Assembly (NCBI GenBank): GCA_024752435.1
Contig: CP103032.1
Span: 744,001 to 808,000 of the forward strand
Reading direction: 5' to 3'
Length of the DNA: 64,000 bases
Origin: Allantophomopsis cytisporea
Taxonomy: Eukaryota > Ascomycota > Leotiomycetes > Phacidiales > Phacidiaceae
Below, piece after piece: positions 1-11,253 of the stretch (position 1 is the first letter of the stretch; each line of letters begins with the position of its first letter). A program made the translations under genes and the position numbers. The notes under the pieces were generated by a model. It ran no database searches and was not told the DNA's origin. It saw only the letters and a list, made by a program, of their open reading frames with translations.

Positions 1-1308
1 TTCGAGGCCCATCTTAGCTATAGAAGTCCTTAGGAGGCAGTCGAATTTCCAAACACTTCAATTGATTTGTTGATTTGTTCTGTTTTCTTTACTGAGTGTT
101 TTCCCTATGTTGTCAGACCAATTTAAAATGACTGGTGTGTGAAAACCACAAGTGGTTTTCTTGCATCGCGGTGAGAGGTTGAGCCGCACGTTGGTGTTGA
201 TATGAGGCCTTTGGCACTTTATCTCCTTTCATGGGATGAACCATACCACCTCTCAACATGATAAGGTTGAGGCTTCCATCGAAAAGATGCGGCTATTGTA
301 CTGCAGGAGAGGCTCTGCAACATATGTGTAACTATGACGTTATTCACTTTCGACTTCAATGAGGAGTTAAAACGTTTCTGTTGATGATTCCTCACGAAAC
401 CCACTCTCACATCGTCAGGTTCAATTTCCAAGATGCTCGTCTCAACCGAGATACAGTAACTATCGATTTGCACGGTTGCTCAGCGCTTCGAGTCAAAAGA
501 CAACAGACAAAAAAGGAAAAGGAAAAGGAAAAGGAGAAGGAAAAGGAAAAAAAAATATGGATATGACCCGAGTGGGATCCGGACCGGCAAAAGATCAATG
601 GATAGGAGAGTGCAGTCTCGTATCTCATTGCAGAAAACCCGCTTTTGGATTTAGCTTTCCGTGTACTTACCAATTCCAAGTTTTGGGGGGAGGGAGGAAT
701 TGACCACTGCACTAATCAACCTTGGATGTTGCGAATGTTTGGCTTATTTGGTTATGTATGATTGTTGTGGGTGGGTTTTCTGGTGAAGTGTGATGGTTGT
801 ATTTCTCACTTTCAATTTTTATACCTTGCTTTACTTTATTTACAAGCCGATGGTGATTACCACCCATGCAATCTGTTTTGATGTGGCATCTCTAACCAAA
901 ACATTCTGCCTTCTGTCATACTCTTTTTCGTTAAGTTGTTGAAGGTTCGTTGGGGAGACTTATGCTTGATATATATATCAAGGTATCAAACATTGCTCCT
1001 ACTAACGCAGCAAAGTTGGAAGCTTGAGACCATGGCAGCCGGATTGGGCTCTTGCTTCAGAGTGTTGAACGAAGAACAAAGAGTGTCTTTGTGCATCTCA
1101 CAAGCAGTCGCTGGCATCAAAGGGATCAAAGAGGAACAACAAAGATGCTCGATAGAACGGAGAGAATGCATCACCCTCATCAAAATTATAGAAATCATTT
1201 CTTACTATACCCAGTCATCATCGTCAAATGACATGATATACATTTGCACCACACATTTTCTCATCGTGACGGTTCATAAGCCGGGGGAACAACTCAACCC
1301 GTTTTACA
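1..1308. other. Intergenic region with a purine microsatellite
   Basis: No convincing gene is seen on either strand; the open frames here are short, overlap each other and show no family motif. The only clear structure is a purine-rich (AAAAGG)n-type microsatellite near 506-556. The last few hundred bases must hold the promoter and leader of the gene starting at 1309, but I cannot identify a specific element. Confidence 0.6.
506..556. repeat. (AAAAGG)n purine microsatellite
   Basis: Imperfect tandem repeat of an AAAAGG/GAAAAG unit ending in a run of A. It creates artificial Lys/Glu-rich and Phe/Ser-rich open frames on the two strands. Confidence 0.85.
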
Positions 1309-4300
1309 ATGGAGATCGAATCCACAGACAGAGCACTCTTCGAAGCCGCACGTCAACAATCCATCACATCAAAAGGCCCCTCCTTAATCCCCAGCGGCTT
1401 CCAGAGAACTTCAATCATAAACGGCTCCCAGATCGCCGAGCAAGAAGAAATACTCCCAGGAACCCTCGTACTCAAGCGACCATCAGGCAGAGACATCATC
1501 CAACAATGCAACGACCGCCTCAAATGGAGCCGCGCCTTCATCGCCAATGTCTCCACCATCCGCGACGTGCTCCACGACACCCTGAACGCCATGCGCTCAG
1601 GCGAATTCGATTTCGGCGACGCATACCCTGATCCCACAGCCGTACTAGGGGAAATCAACACGCACCTACTGCACCACCCCCGAGCACCAAACTGGGCACC
1701 ATACACGTACTCGGACGGCGAGGGTTCGAACATCGAGCTGGAAGTCGGCGTGATACCGCACTTCGAGATCCTGCATCGGCATGGCGACACGGACTTTTTA
1801 GTGCAGGGGCTTCTTCACAATACGGTACCCCGGCACCAGATCGAATGGATTCTGCGCCATGATGCGCAGCTGCACGATTTTGTGACGGCCATGGTTGCGC
1901 TGAGAGACGAGATTGAGTTGGTGAAGGCGCGGTGGAAGAGGGCTTGTGGGAGGATTGATGCGCTTAAGCGCCATGTTTTGGGGAGGGAGATTACGGCGGA
2001 GCAGATACAGAGGCTCTTGACTCTGACGCGGCCGCGTAGAAGGGGGAGGCTTGCGAGGGTCGATGATGCTATTGTCGTTGAGGCGGATCAGATTGTCACT
2101 GCTTTTGATGAGCTTGATCGTCTGCTGAAACGGTTCGATGATATGAGGGCGTTGTTCTTGCGCCGTATTACGGATGTTCATGAGATTTCGCACACTTTAT
2201 CTGCTTTGGGGAAGCAAGTGGTTGAAAATGAACATCGGACTGGACTGAGAGTGGCACGAGCTGTGCTATTTGCTCAGGCCGCTCAAGCTGGTCAGGAAAA
2301 TCAGAGAGACCAAAAGGATCAGACAGATCAAAGTGGTGAAGCAGATCAGGCTGGTCCGGCTTATCAAGCTGTGAGTCCCATCTCTGAGGGAGACATAGAA
2401 ATTGGCAAAGATGATGTGGGCCTCTATAATGTCTCCTGGAATTTTTCAAGTGTAAGTCTCCTCCACCGTGTATTGAATACAATACTAACTTCGTCAAGGA
2501 GATAACTTTGAGACACAAGACCTCTAAACGCTTTGAGCAATTCCCTCATCATGATTACTGGTTTGAAGTATGTTTAGATTACATGAGGGCGGAGCAAGAC
2601 TACCTGAAAGAGAAAGTCGCTGAGTGCATGGACGATCTGAGGATCAATGCCTCAGAACTCAAAGCTCTAGAGGAGAAGATTGCTGGTTTTGACAGACCTA
2701 TCGAACAAGCCGAGGCTGCATCATCAGCGGACCTTGATAATGTTGAGAAGTCACATGAAGTGGTAGATCTGGAAACGGAAAAATTGGAATTCTATGCAGA
2801 TTCTGAATTGAAGCAGGAACGAAGACTTCTCATCATAGATCGTCAGTTTGCGACAACGCAACTCTACTACGATCTCACACTTGTTATCCGATTACTTACT
2901 CTCCGCCAGAATCCCGCAGAGAGAGTTTATCAATTCCTCCTAGGAGAGCAATGTCGGGACATCGCTGAGCTAACTATAGCAACAATAGAGAAGTTTCACG
3001 AAGCCTTCCAGCTGCTATCACTGGGGCCTCTGTGGGAACAAAGGTATCACCTGGCCAAATACCGTGGTATTGTGAAGAGATTCAGCACAAGCTCATACAC
3101 CAACCTTGTAACGGATAGCCAACTTCTCAATCAACGAACCTGGACCGGTATTCATACTAAGGTCCATCTGCAGCAACGTTTGACAGCCGCCTTTCTACTT
3201 GATATCATCGAGGGCGTCCATACCATGGATTTGGATCACAGCACCACGCGTCTGGGTAAGTTCATCACAAATGATCCCCCCATCCGCCGCCTTGCCTTCG
3301 GTCCCGGCATGAACGACCCAAGTCCTGTCAACAACGCTTTACAGCCACACCAACCACGTCAAGATCCCACAGCCTCACGCCTCTGGGCATTTCCACGTTT
3401 GTACCGCCTCTTCACTTCGCCGGATATAGGCCCTAGATTCGATAATCCAGAGACGGAGGACCCCATAGACCCACCGCGTCCCTGGTGTGAGCCGTTCCCT
3501 GCGTTCCTGAAAAAAGCCAACACTCTTCTCGTAGAGCCACATATCACTGCACTGGAAATGACAGACTTCCTGGCTACGTGTCATCGACGACGCTTGCTGT
3601 TTGTATACGTCGCTCGACTCAATGTCATCAGCTATACGGAGCGTGGCTGGGGGGCAATCAATACCAATGGTATCAATGCACAAGAGATGCCGCGGCAACC
3701 AGCGGTACAGACAGCGAATACCCAGAAATGCGAGGCTCTCGTGCGAACATTCCAAAGAAACAGAGATCGCATGTTGGAAATGCACCTCAATCGAAGCATC
3801 ACCACAGCCGAACTAAGGAAAATCGCCTCTGCGATCCACGGAGGGCCCAATGCGGTGACGCCGGAGGTGTTCATGCAGTTCTGCCATTACTGCAAGACGC
3901 GCGGGATTCTGTTCCTGTAAGTGTTGCTCATCCCCGAATACAAGTGCTCTGCCACATACTCACTAATCAACCTCGCAGCATCCGGTCACAAGCACAACTA
4001 ACCCGCATCGATGCTGGCTGGTCCTCGCCTTCCGCCGCGTCCTTTCACATCCGCGAATTCGAGCAGACCGTTTGGGACGAGCGCGCCTCGCTTGGAATGA
4101 CTTACAACGACGCTCCCGTCGAGGACTTCGCTGTGGATATCGAGGTCTTGCGCCGGCGCTTCAACCGTGTGGTTGAAAGCCCGCGCTTTGGCACCAGGTC
4201 GGTAGTGGAGAGACCTCGACTGGGGCCCATGGAGCCGGATGTGTGGAGAGATTATGTGGAGTGCTTGAGTAGGAAGCGGGTTCTTATTGAGTAAGTTGGT

Positions 4301-4403
4301 GCTCTATGGTCGCTGAATTTGCTGGATTGAGGGCTGACTATACTATAGGCTTCGGGAGAATGGAAGCGTCGTGCTTAGACGTGAAGGGTGGACGAGGAAG
4401 TAG
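1309..4403 (+). CDS. Uncharacterised 975-aa fungal protein, four exons
   Basis: I do not recognise the family. Four exons join in frame: 1309-2451, 2499-3916, 3979-4290 and 4349-4403, giving 975 residues. All three introns are 46-62 nt with GTAAGT donors; the first carries a TACTAAC branch site and the second CACTAATC. The ATG at 1309 is the first in the frame and begins MEIESTDRALFEAARQQ. The protein is soluble, with no signal peptide or membrane segment, and largely charged and helical. A Gln/Asp-rich low-complexity stretch lies at residues 325-350, and a long Glu/Lys-rich, coiled-coil-like stretch follows. The C-terminal third contains RRRLLFVYVARLN and an HYCKTRGILFL motif across the second intron. 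It is probably a conserved hypothetical protein of filamentous ascomycetes. The splice pattern makes the gene secure; its function is unknown. Confidence 0.85.
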
Positions 4404-4918
4404 TAAGGAGGGTTGGCAATTATTGATGAGCTGGTATTTTAGAAAGTAATTTCGATTTTTCGAGTTGCTGGCGATGCGGATACCTGGATGGGAATTCAGC
4501 ATCTGCTGGATTAATAAACTGTGCCGTGGGCGCTTGTGTATTGCTTGACGCGATTTCTCTGTTTTTATCACTTGACTAATATGCATAGAAAAGGATTTTG
4601 GATGGTAGTATATCTACTGACAACTATGAAATAATAAAATGATGCATCCATTCATTGTGGTAATCATAATTCTCCAAGAGTACAGTGTCACGATTCAACA
4701 TTATTCGGATCAATAAATATTCATACATTCTAAGTAAGCATACAATCATTACTATCACAGATATCATGACATATAGCTGTGTTCCCCATCAAACCCTCCA
4801 AATACCTAACTTTTGTTTTTGTACAGTATTGAATTCCATGATAGGAAGCCATATGATCCCCAACATCACAAGATAATAGTACACTATACACAACAATCAT
4901 GCCTCAATCATCTCATAA
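4404..4918. other. Convergent intergenic spacer
   Basis: AT-rich spacer between two genes that converge (stops at 4403 and 4919). It must hold both 3' untranslated regions. No gene, repeat or RNA is recognised. Confidence 0.6.
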
Positions 4919-6264
4919 TCATTTCGTCAAGACAGCCGCATGCTTCTCAAACTTCTCTCGGATTTCCTCCTCAGTAAATCTCCGTGTCTTCGTTCGAAGC
5001 AAGTCCATCTTCTCTTGGTGCGTCAGTTGCACCTGGTCGCCGATAGGTACCATGCATTTCGCGAGGGTGTCGTAGTCTTTCTTCAGTAATCTGAAGGTGA
5101 TGAACAAGTAGTCAATGTTGGTAAACACCAATGCGCCTTCCTTCTGGTAGCGCTCCTTGGCCTTGACAAAGGCTGCTGGGTGGTCCCTCCAGTGGCGAAG
5201 AGGATTGAGGTGGTGCGAGGTATGGTACCCATCATTGAAGCAGAATCGGTTACTCTGCAAAAAAAAAAAAAAAAAAAAACATAAGCATTTGAATCTCAGC
5301 CGGAGAACGGGGTACTTACCGGCACGTCGATCAGCGTAATGCTCGATCTGAAGTCCGAATCCGGCTCAACCTCGTCCACAAAAGCGTGCTGGCCCCAGTT
5401 TCCAATCATCATTCCCACTCTCATCTGGAAGAGCGGAATGCACAGGGTCATCAGAGCCGGCCTCCAGTTGTACCACGTGATCAGTGCAATAGCCAGCATG
5501 GAGGAAGTCTCTGATACGAAGGCCTTAGCGGAGAGTCCGTACTTTCCCTTGCGGAAGAAGTAGATTGGCAGTTCAATCCACACGAAGGCCATGAAGCGTC
5601 CCAGATAGCACAGGAAATCAAACAATTGGTCGCGCTGATAGCGGACCGTGGAGGAGAGGTCATCTGGGCCATTGCCCTCAACGTGGTGGTGCTTCACATG
5701 GTGGAAATAGTAGGAGTTCCAGGTATGACCCATCAGAGGCCCGATAACGAAGGGGAAGGTGTAGTCAATCAAGACGAACTTCTTCTTGAGGATGCCATTG
5801 TTGTGGATGTGGTTGTGTAGGAGGAGAGTGAATGGGCCCGCGTAGAAACTCTGCATTAAGTAATGGAAGACGCCATGGTACCAGGTGAAGTGGTTATACA
5901 GAATGTAGGCGCTCGACAGCAGAGTGACATGATAGAGGATCAGATGGGTGAGGAACACCACATCGGTAGGATTGCGCACCACGTGACGAGCCAGCCGTGC
6001 ATAAGGTTCGATAATATATTTCCGAAGGGTAGGGTTGAGATGCTCATCATCATAACCAGTGAAAATGGTAGGAGTGAAAGACTGGCTCTTTGGATCATTC
6101 AGCGCCTGGAGAACCTGCACCGTCTTCTCATCGACATCCAGCTTCTCAGACACATCGTTGTCCTTTTTGGCGGCATGGACATCCTGAGTGGCGATATCCT
6201 GCAGGAGGTTTTCCAGCACAACGTTATCCGCTTGCGTCAGGAAGGCGTCGGGAGTGATGCTCAT
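4919..6264 (-). CDS. Membrane fatty-acid desaturase family protein
   Basis: Two exons on the minus strand (6264-5320 and 5254-4919) give 426 residues. Membrane desaturases and hydroxylases use a di-iron centre held by three histidine clusters, and all three are visible: HNHIH near residue 148 (HxxxH), HHVKHHH near 187 (HxxHH) and HTSHH near 326, in GYHTSHHLNP. Hydrophobic segments flank the first two clusters (FLTHLILYHVTLLSSAYILY and FVIGPLMG). The N-terminus is acidic and soluble, and no cytochrome b5 domain is present. The substrate cannot be told from sequence; a lipid or sterol-like acyl substrate at the ER is the family expectation. The single intron (5255-5319) ends in a run of about 21 T just before the acceptor, seen as poly-A on the plus strand. 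The start at 6264 (MSITPDAFL) is the first ATG. Confidence 0.9.
5255..5319 (-). other. Desaturase intron with T21 polypyrimidine tract
   Basis: GTAAGT donor at 5319-5314 and acceptor AG at 5256-5255. The 3' part is an uninterrupted T run of about 21 bases (poly-A at 5259-5279 on the plus strand). Homopolymers of this length slip readily, but here length changes would alter only the intron. Confidence 0.85.
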
Positions 6265-7525
6265 GGTGAGCGATTGCTTGGCCAGGAAAAAGAATAGGAA
6301 ATGCGTATTGCTACATCCAGAACTTTAGAGAGTCTTAAAAGGCAAAATATATGTTTTGAGTGGTCAACAAAATGGACGGTGTTAGACCAGGGGGCGCGCG
6401 GACGTGCTTTAACAATATTGTTTGGACACCTCCCCTGAGCTACTGAGCTACTGAGCTACTGACATTTTTTTATGGCGATGGTGGAGCGGGGAGTGTACTG
6501 CCGGGCAAGTGTACACAATAGTAGTAGTAGGAGGAGGAGTAAATGTAGTTACGTGTCTTAGGCCGAAGGACCCTGAATAAATGGGTCCCTAAATAGACGA
6601 CGACTTGGTGGTGGATTGAGATGATAATGTCCCACTGCCGTTTTCGCCGTCCGCCGTCCGCTGTCCGCTGCTCGCTGCTCGCTGCTCGCTGTTCACTTTT
6701 TGGTTGAGTTGTACATGGTCCATACACACATGACATGCTGGGTGGTGTTTCAAGGCTAGGTTGAATACAGATGTGCATGAGGGAGGCGAATACCTTACTG
6801 TTATATGCAGACCAGCGAGGGTTTTGTTTACGGGTGGCATGATTTAAGTAATGGCCTTTTACGAAGGTTCATGATGTGGCACAGATGTGGTGAACTATCG
6901 TGCTTCGGGTCGTCCGTCTGTCACTCATCTGTCGCTTGGCTGAAAACGGTTCCTTTGTCAACATCACCTTGCTCTTTTGGTGACTATCTCCATTGTTGGT
7001 AGTTGATCACGAAGGGAAAGGAAAGGAAAGGAAAGGCAGAGAGAGCAATTGATGCAGCTCTCCAACAGAGCCTCAAAAAGCTTGTGGTGCAAGGTGTCTG
7101 AGCTTCATCTTTGAGAAAGGATCTGTGCCTTAGCTGAGGATCGCTAAGTAGGTGTTCATAGATTACCTTACGATAAGATAAGATCTTGTACGGCTGCCAC
7201 AATACAACAAACTCTTTCATACCTAGGTATAATTGTGGAAACACCAACAAACCAAGATCCATATCGAAGACATGGTCTTGTAGGCTATCAAACTACTGAT
7301 ACGGGCAAAAGCCATTGAGGGTTGATGTAGGAAGTGCAAGCCACAATAAGTTCTAGGCAGATATTGAGTTAAGGCAACAGACAATTTATTATCCCTGACA
7401 TTAACAAATATGAAGTAAGCTCGTATCGATCGAATAGTGATTCCTTCTATCACATCAATCTCCCGAAAAAAAGTATTAAAAAAATAAAGAAAGATGGCAA
7501 TTCATGTTATTATCATTCAGATGAT
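6265..7525. other. Intergenic region with several short tandem repeats
   Basis: No gene is supported. It lies upstream of the desaturase and downstream of GlnRS, so it holds the desaturase promoter. Visible structure: three GAGCTACT units near 6435-6461, a CGCTGCT/CCGTCCG-type tandem repeat near 6645-6693, and a (GGAAA)n run near 7015-7036. Confidence 0.6.
6645..6693. repeat. CGTCCG / CGCTGCT short tandem repeat
   Basis: Successive degenerate 7-base units drift from CGTCCGC through TGTCCGC to CTGCTCG, consistent with a local slippage-derived repeat. No coding meaning is seen. Confidence 0.75.
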
Positions 7526-9467
7526 CTAATTTTTGCCCGCATCCTCCTTCAAGCTAACAATCCTATTGAGCACAATCTTCTCATCAGTGGTATCATTTCT
7601 GTCGACACAGAAGTAGGCAACTCTCAGTGCCTGGAAACGCACAGACTCTAAGCCTCCTGCTCCCAACTTGCTCTCCCCAGTCTCCTTGGCCTCTGGCCAT
7701 GGTGCTCTAGCCTTGACCTCGTCGAAGCCAGATTCAATCAGAGCATTCGGCCAGACTTCCTCGCTATTGGGGTTGATATCAGTCAAGAAGTCAGGCTTGA
7801 CAGCATCCGGCTTCTCACTCTTGAACAGAGAGTTGTGAATTCTGACTTCAACGTTTCGCGAACCCTCAGGGACCCAGTGAATGTAGGTCTTTGGCTTCTT
7901 GATCTCCTTATCGAACACAGCGCGAATCTCAACAACCTTGTCGCCGTCCTTCTTGAAGTCGACAGCCTTGATTGGGAATGGCGCGTTGAGAAGACCTACA
8001 GTTTTTCCAGGGGCAAGACGGAAGTAGTCCTTGCTATCAACCTCGCGGAAATCGCTACGATCGATGTATACAGTCTTCGTGAACTTAAGAGTGTGCTTGC
8101 CAAACTCTGGGATCTTTGGTGAGAAAGGAACCTCAATATCTGTTTCTTCGGCGTCCTCAATGATGACCTTGATCGGATCAAGCACCAACATGAGTCGAGG
8201 GACTGAGCGTTCAAGGTATTTTCTGACACACTGATCAAATTTTCTAACGTCAATGGTGCTCTCCCCAGTAGAAACTCCCAATTCGTTAACGAACTCGAGA
8301 ATGGCAGCTGGTGGTACACCGCGGCGACGGATGGCGATCAGAGTGTAAAGTCTTGGATCATCCCAGCCTCTAACGTAGTTCTCTTCGACCAGCTTCATGA
8401 TCTTACGCTTGGACAAAACAGTGTTAGTGATATTCAAGCGACTGTATTCTCTCTGCCATGGCTCATAGACTTCGAGCGCCTTGTTCAACCAATCGTAGCT
8501 GATACGACTCTGTCTGAACTCAGTTGTACATAGCGAGGATGTTATGCCTTCGAAGCTATCGCACAGATTGTGGGTGAAGTCGTATGTTGGGTAGATAATC
8601 CACTTTGATCCAGTACGGGGGTGGTGCTTAGCCACAATTCTGTAGGCGGCCAAATCCCACATCTGTGGGTTACCGTCCTCAATATCCTGCTTCATTCGAA
8701 GGATAGCTTCTCTTGGTTTGTATTTTCCATCTCTCATCCCCCGGAACTCAGCAAGGTTCTCTTCCACGGATCGGTTGGCATGTTCACAGCGGTACCGTGG
8801 TCCTCGTTCCTCACCACCTCGCTGCAACTTGATGTCGACATCTATAACATGGTTAGATTGCGATCTGAGATGGTAGGCCCGCATACTTACCAGAGCAATG
8901 GCAGACATAAGCCTTCTCGCGCTTGATCAAATCTTCTGCAAGCTCATACAGCTTATCGAAGTTGTCAGAACTGTACGTGATCTTGTACGGCGTGAAACCA
9001 AGCCATGCGACCATTTCCTTGATAGCAACGAAGTACTTCTCATCCTCCTTCTCTGGGTTTGTATCGTCGAACCTGAGAATGCAGTTTCCTCCATGAAATC
9101 TTGCAAAGCCGAAATTGACAGCGATAGCCTTGGCGTGGCCAATATGGAGGTAGCCATTAGGCTCTGGTGGGAATCGTGTAAGGACTTGCTCCTCTGGGTG
9201 AGCATCGCGGCGCTCGTCGTAGACCCTTTTCAAGAAACCCTCTTTGAAAATGGCATTAATATCCGTAGGGGCTTCTTCCTTCTTCTCGATTGGTTTTGGG
9301 GCGGCAGCAGGCTTTGGTGGTGCAGCAGCTTTGGCCTTAGCTTGAGCTTCTTTCTTTGCTCTCTTTGCTTTTCTCTTCTTCAATTCGCCTTTTGAGACTT
9401 TCTCTCCCGTTTCATCGTCAGTATAGAGGGTGATAGCAGCAACGTTTTCAGCAAGTGCGTCCGCCAT
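7526..9467 (-). CDS. Glutaminyl-tRNA synthetase, cytosolic
   Basis: Class I aminoacyl-tRNA synthetase that charges tRNA-Gln with glutamine. Two exons (9467-8891 and 8841-7526) join in phase 1 to give 630 residues; the GTAAGT donor and ATAG acceptor restore the CHCSDVDIKLQRGG stretch. The HIGH motif is in PNGYLHIGHAKA near residue 104, and the KMSKS equivalent is VLSKRK near 333, as in known GlnRS. FDDTNPEKE and the Gln-specific CHCS/IKLQRGG region follow, then the beta-barrel anticodon-binding domains to the C-terminus. The first 70 residues are Lys/Ala/Pro-rich (VSKGELKKRKAKRAKKEAQ), apparently in place of the folded N-terminal domain of yeast and animal GlnRS. The gene shares a 248-bp divergent spacer with the macro-domain gene. 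The yeast orthologue would be GLN4. Confidence 0.95.
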
Positions 9468-9715
9468 CTTGACTAAGTTAATTCTAATGTTGATTGAGTC
9501 GGATCGGACTGGGTTGTAGTGTACTGGAGCAGTACTGATTGTCTTTGGTGACTCAACACACGCGCACGACCAAAATTCTAAGCTAAGACCTCAGCCACAG
9601 CGAAATATTCAGCCTTGTGTCCCGCACGCTAAGATAAGGCCGCAACCCCGCCATCGCGATTTCCACAGCCTCGCACAGCTCCGTATGATTTCATCATCAA
9701 TTTGTCGATTCGATT
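9468..9715. promoter_or_regulatory. Divergent promoter of GlnRS and macro-domain genes
   Basis: Only 248 bp separate the two start codons, so both promoters and leaders must lie in this interval. No clear TATA box is seen. That the two genes are co-regulated is inference from geometry. Confidence 0.6.
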
Positions 9716-11108
9716 ATGTCCTTTCACTTTCTGAAGCTACCAATTCTCGCCGAACATCTGCTACAGCATAGGAGCTACTCTACTGTACGATCAATCATCA
9801 AGACAACAAAATCAGTAAAGATGAAGAACATTCCAGAAAAGACGACAATTATACTTTCGGAATTATATCGAGATCGAATGAACTATCATGCTGAAGATCG
9901 CCTGGATCCACAAGAGGTAAGATTTTCATATCTGCATGATTCAAAGAAACTCCGGAAGAAATCTCAATCTTATTTTATCATCTGTTTCCTCTCTTTTTCC
10001 TACTACAACAATGTTGCCGATCTGCATGGAGATCCCTGTTGTTGAATTTATATATGCTTTCCACTTGCTCTTTTCATTGACCCTACCTACATCATTTCGT
10101 TACAGTAGAAATGACTTATGCTGATACGGTCTTAGGAAGCTCCTCATTTCAAGCCGGATCAATCTTTTAATAACAAGATTGCCATTTATCTGGGTGACAT
10201 CACAGCTTTGAAAGTTGACGCCATCGTAAATGCTGCCAACAAAAGCTTACTCGGAGGTGGTGGAGTGGATGGACGAATTCACGATGTCGCGGGTGAAGAG
10301 CTAGTAAAAGAGTGCAAGACTTTGAACGGCTGCGAAACCGGATCTGCTAAGGTCACAAACGCTTACAAATTACCTTGCCGCAAGGTCATCCATGCTGTTG
10401 GACCGGTCTATTATGCCCAGGATAAGCGCGAAAGTGCAACACTTCTTCAAAAATGTTATGCCACCAGCTTGGCCATAGCTGCCGAGCATGACCTCAAGAC
10501 TATTGCTTTCAGTTGTCTGAGCACGGGCGTATATGGATATCCCAGCCCAAAAGCCGCCTTTGTCGCACTCCAAGCTGTTCGATCATTTCTTGAGAGTCCT
10601 CATGGTCATAAAATTGATCAAGTGATCTTCTGTCTCTTCCTCCGCAAGGACGTTAATGCTTATCTTGACTGGATTCCGTAAGTTGTACACCAGAGATACA
10701 TGGAGCCAGTTTGCTAATTAGATATCAAGTGCGTTCTTCCCACCAACTCCAGAAGATTTAAAACCTGTTGAAGCTTCTGATACCCCGCCCATACACGTCG
10801 AAGCTCCGCGCTCTGATGAGTCTCCAAGCTCCGCGGATCCAATCCCTAGTGCTGCAAAGTCTGGAGTTACAAGCACTGATCCCTCAGAGATTAAACCCAC
10901 GAATACCGAAGCCACCGGTGCTAAGCTTGCAAACGATATATCTACTAGCACTAAGTCTACGGATGCTGAGACCACAAGTTCTGAGATTACTACTACGGAC
11001 CATCTCGATGATAAAGCTCCAACGACGGAGAATACCAGCACTTTGCGTGATACAGAGCTGGTGACTGTTGAAGTCCCGGCTACAAAGATTCCAACGCGCA
11101 GCTGCTGA
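9716..11108 (+). CDS. MacroD-type ADP-ribosylhydrolase
   Basis: Macro-domain proteins of this class bind ADP-ribose and remove mono-ADP-ribose from proteins or hydrolyse O-acetyl-ADP-ribose. Exons 9716-9916, 10136-10677 and 10730-11108 give 373 residues. The macro fold starts near residue 78. The signature AIVNAANKSLLGGGGVDG followed by RIH has the Asn, Asp and His of the MacroD active site, and the second loop STGVYGYP is intact. The first 35 residues are hydrophobic and basic (RSYSTVRS), like a mitochondrial presequence; a second ATG at 9821 would give a form without it. The C-terminal 130 residues are Ser/Thr/Glu/Pro-rich and probably disordered. The 3' end is uncertain: another reading frame with the same composition continues to a stop at 11251-11253, and a weak 49-nt intron (11061-11109) would join it in frame. 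Confidence 0.85.
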
Positions 11109-11253
11109 GCTTGCCAGTTCTCGGTCTCCAGTTCCTGAATTTATCGCCTCTGAGAACCCGAGTACTGAAGAGTCCGGAAAGCCAGTTGTTAAGGCACCAG
11201 AGGACCTTGATGTCATTGAAGAATCAGATTCGAAGCCAGATACAAAGATCTGA

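Noticed and set aside
407..712. Phe/Ser-rich 101-codon frame
   Set aside because: Produced by the (AAAAGG)n microsatellite.
1353..2193. Minus-strand frames of 145 and 131 codons inside the first gene
   Set aside because: Shadows of the plus-strand gene, whose four exons join in frame.
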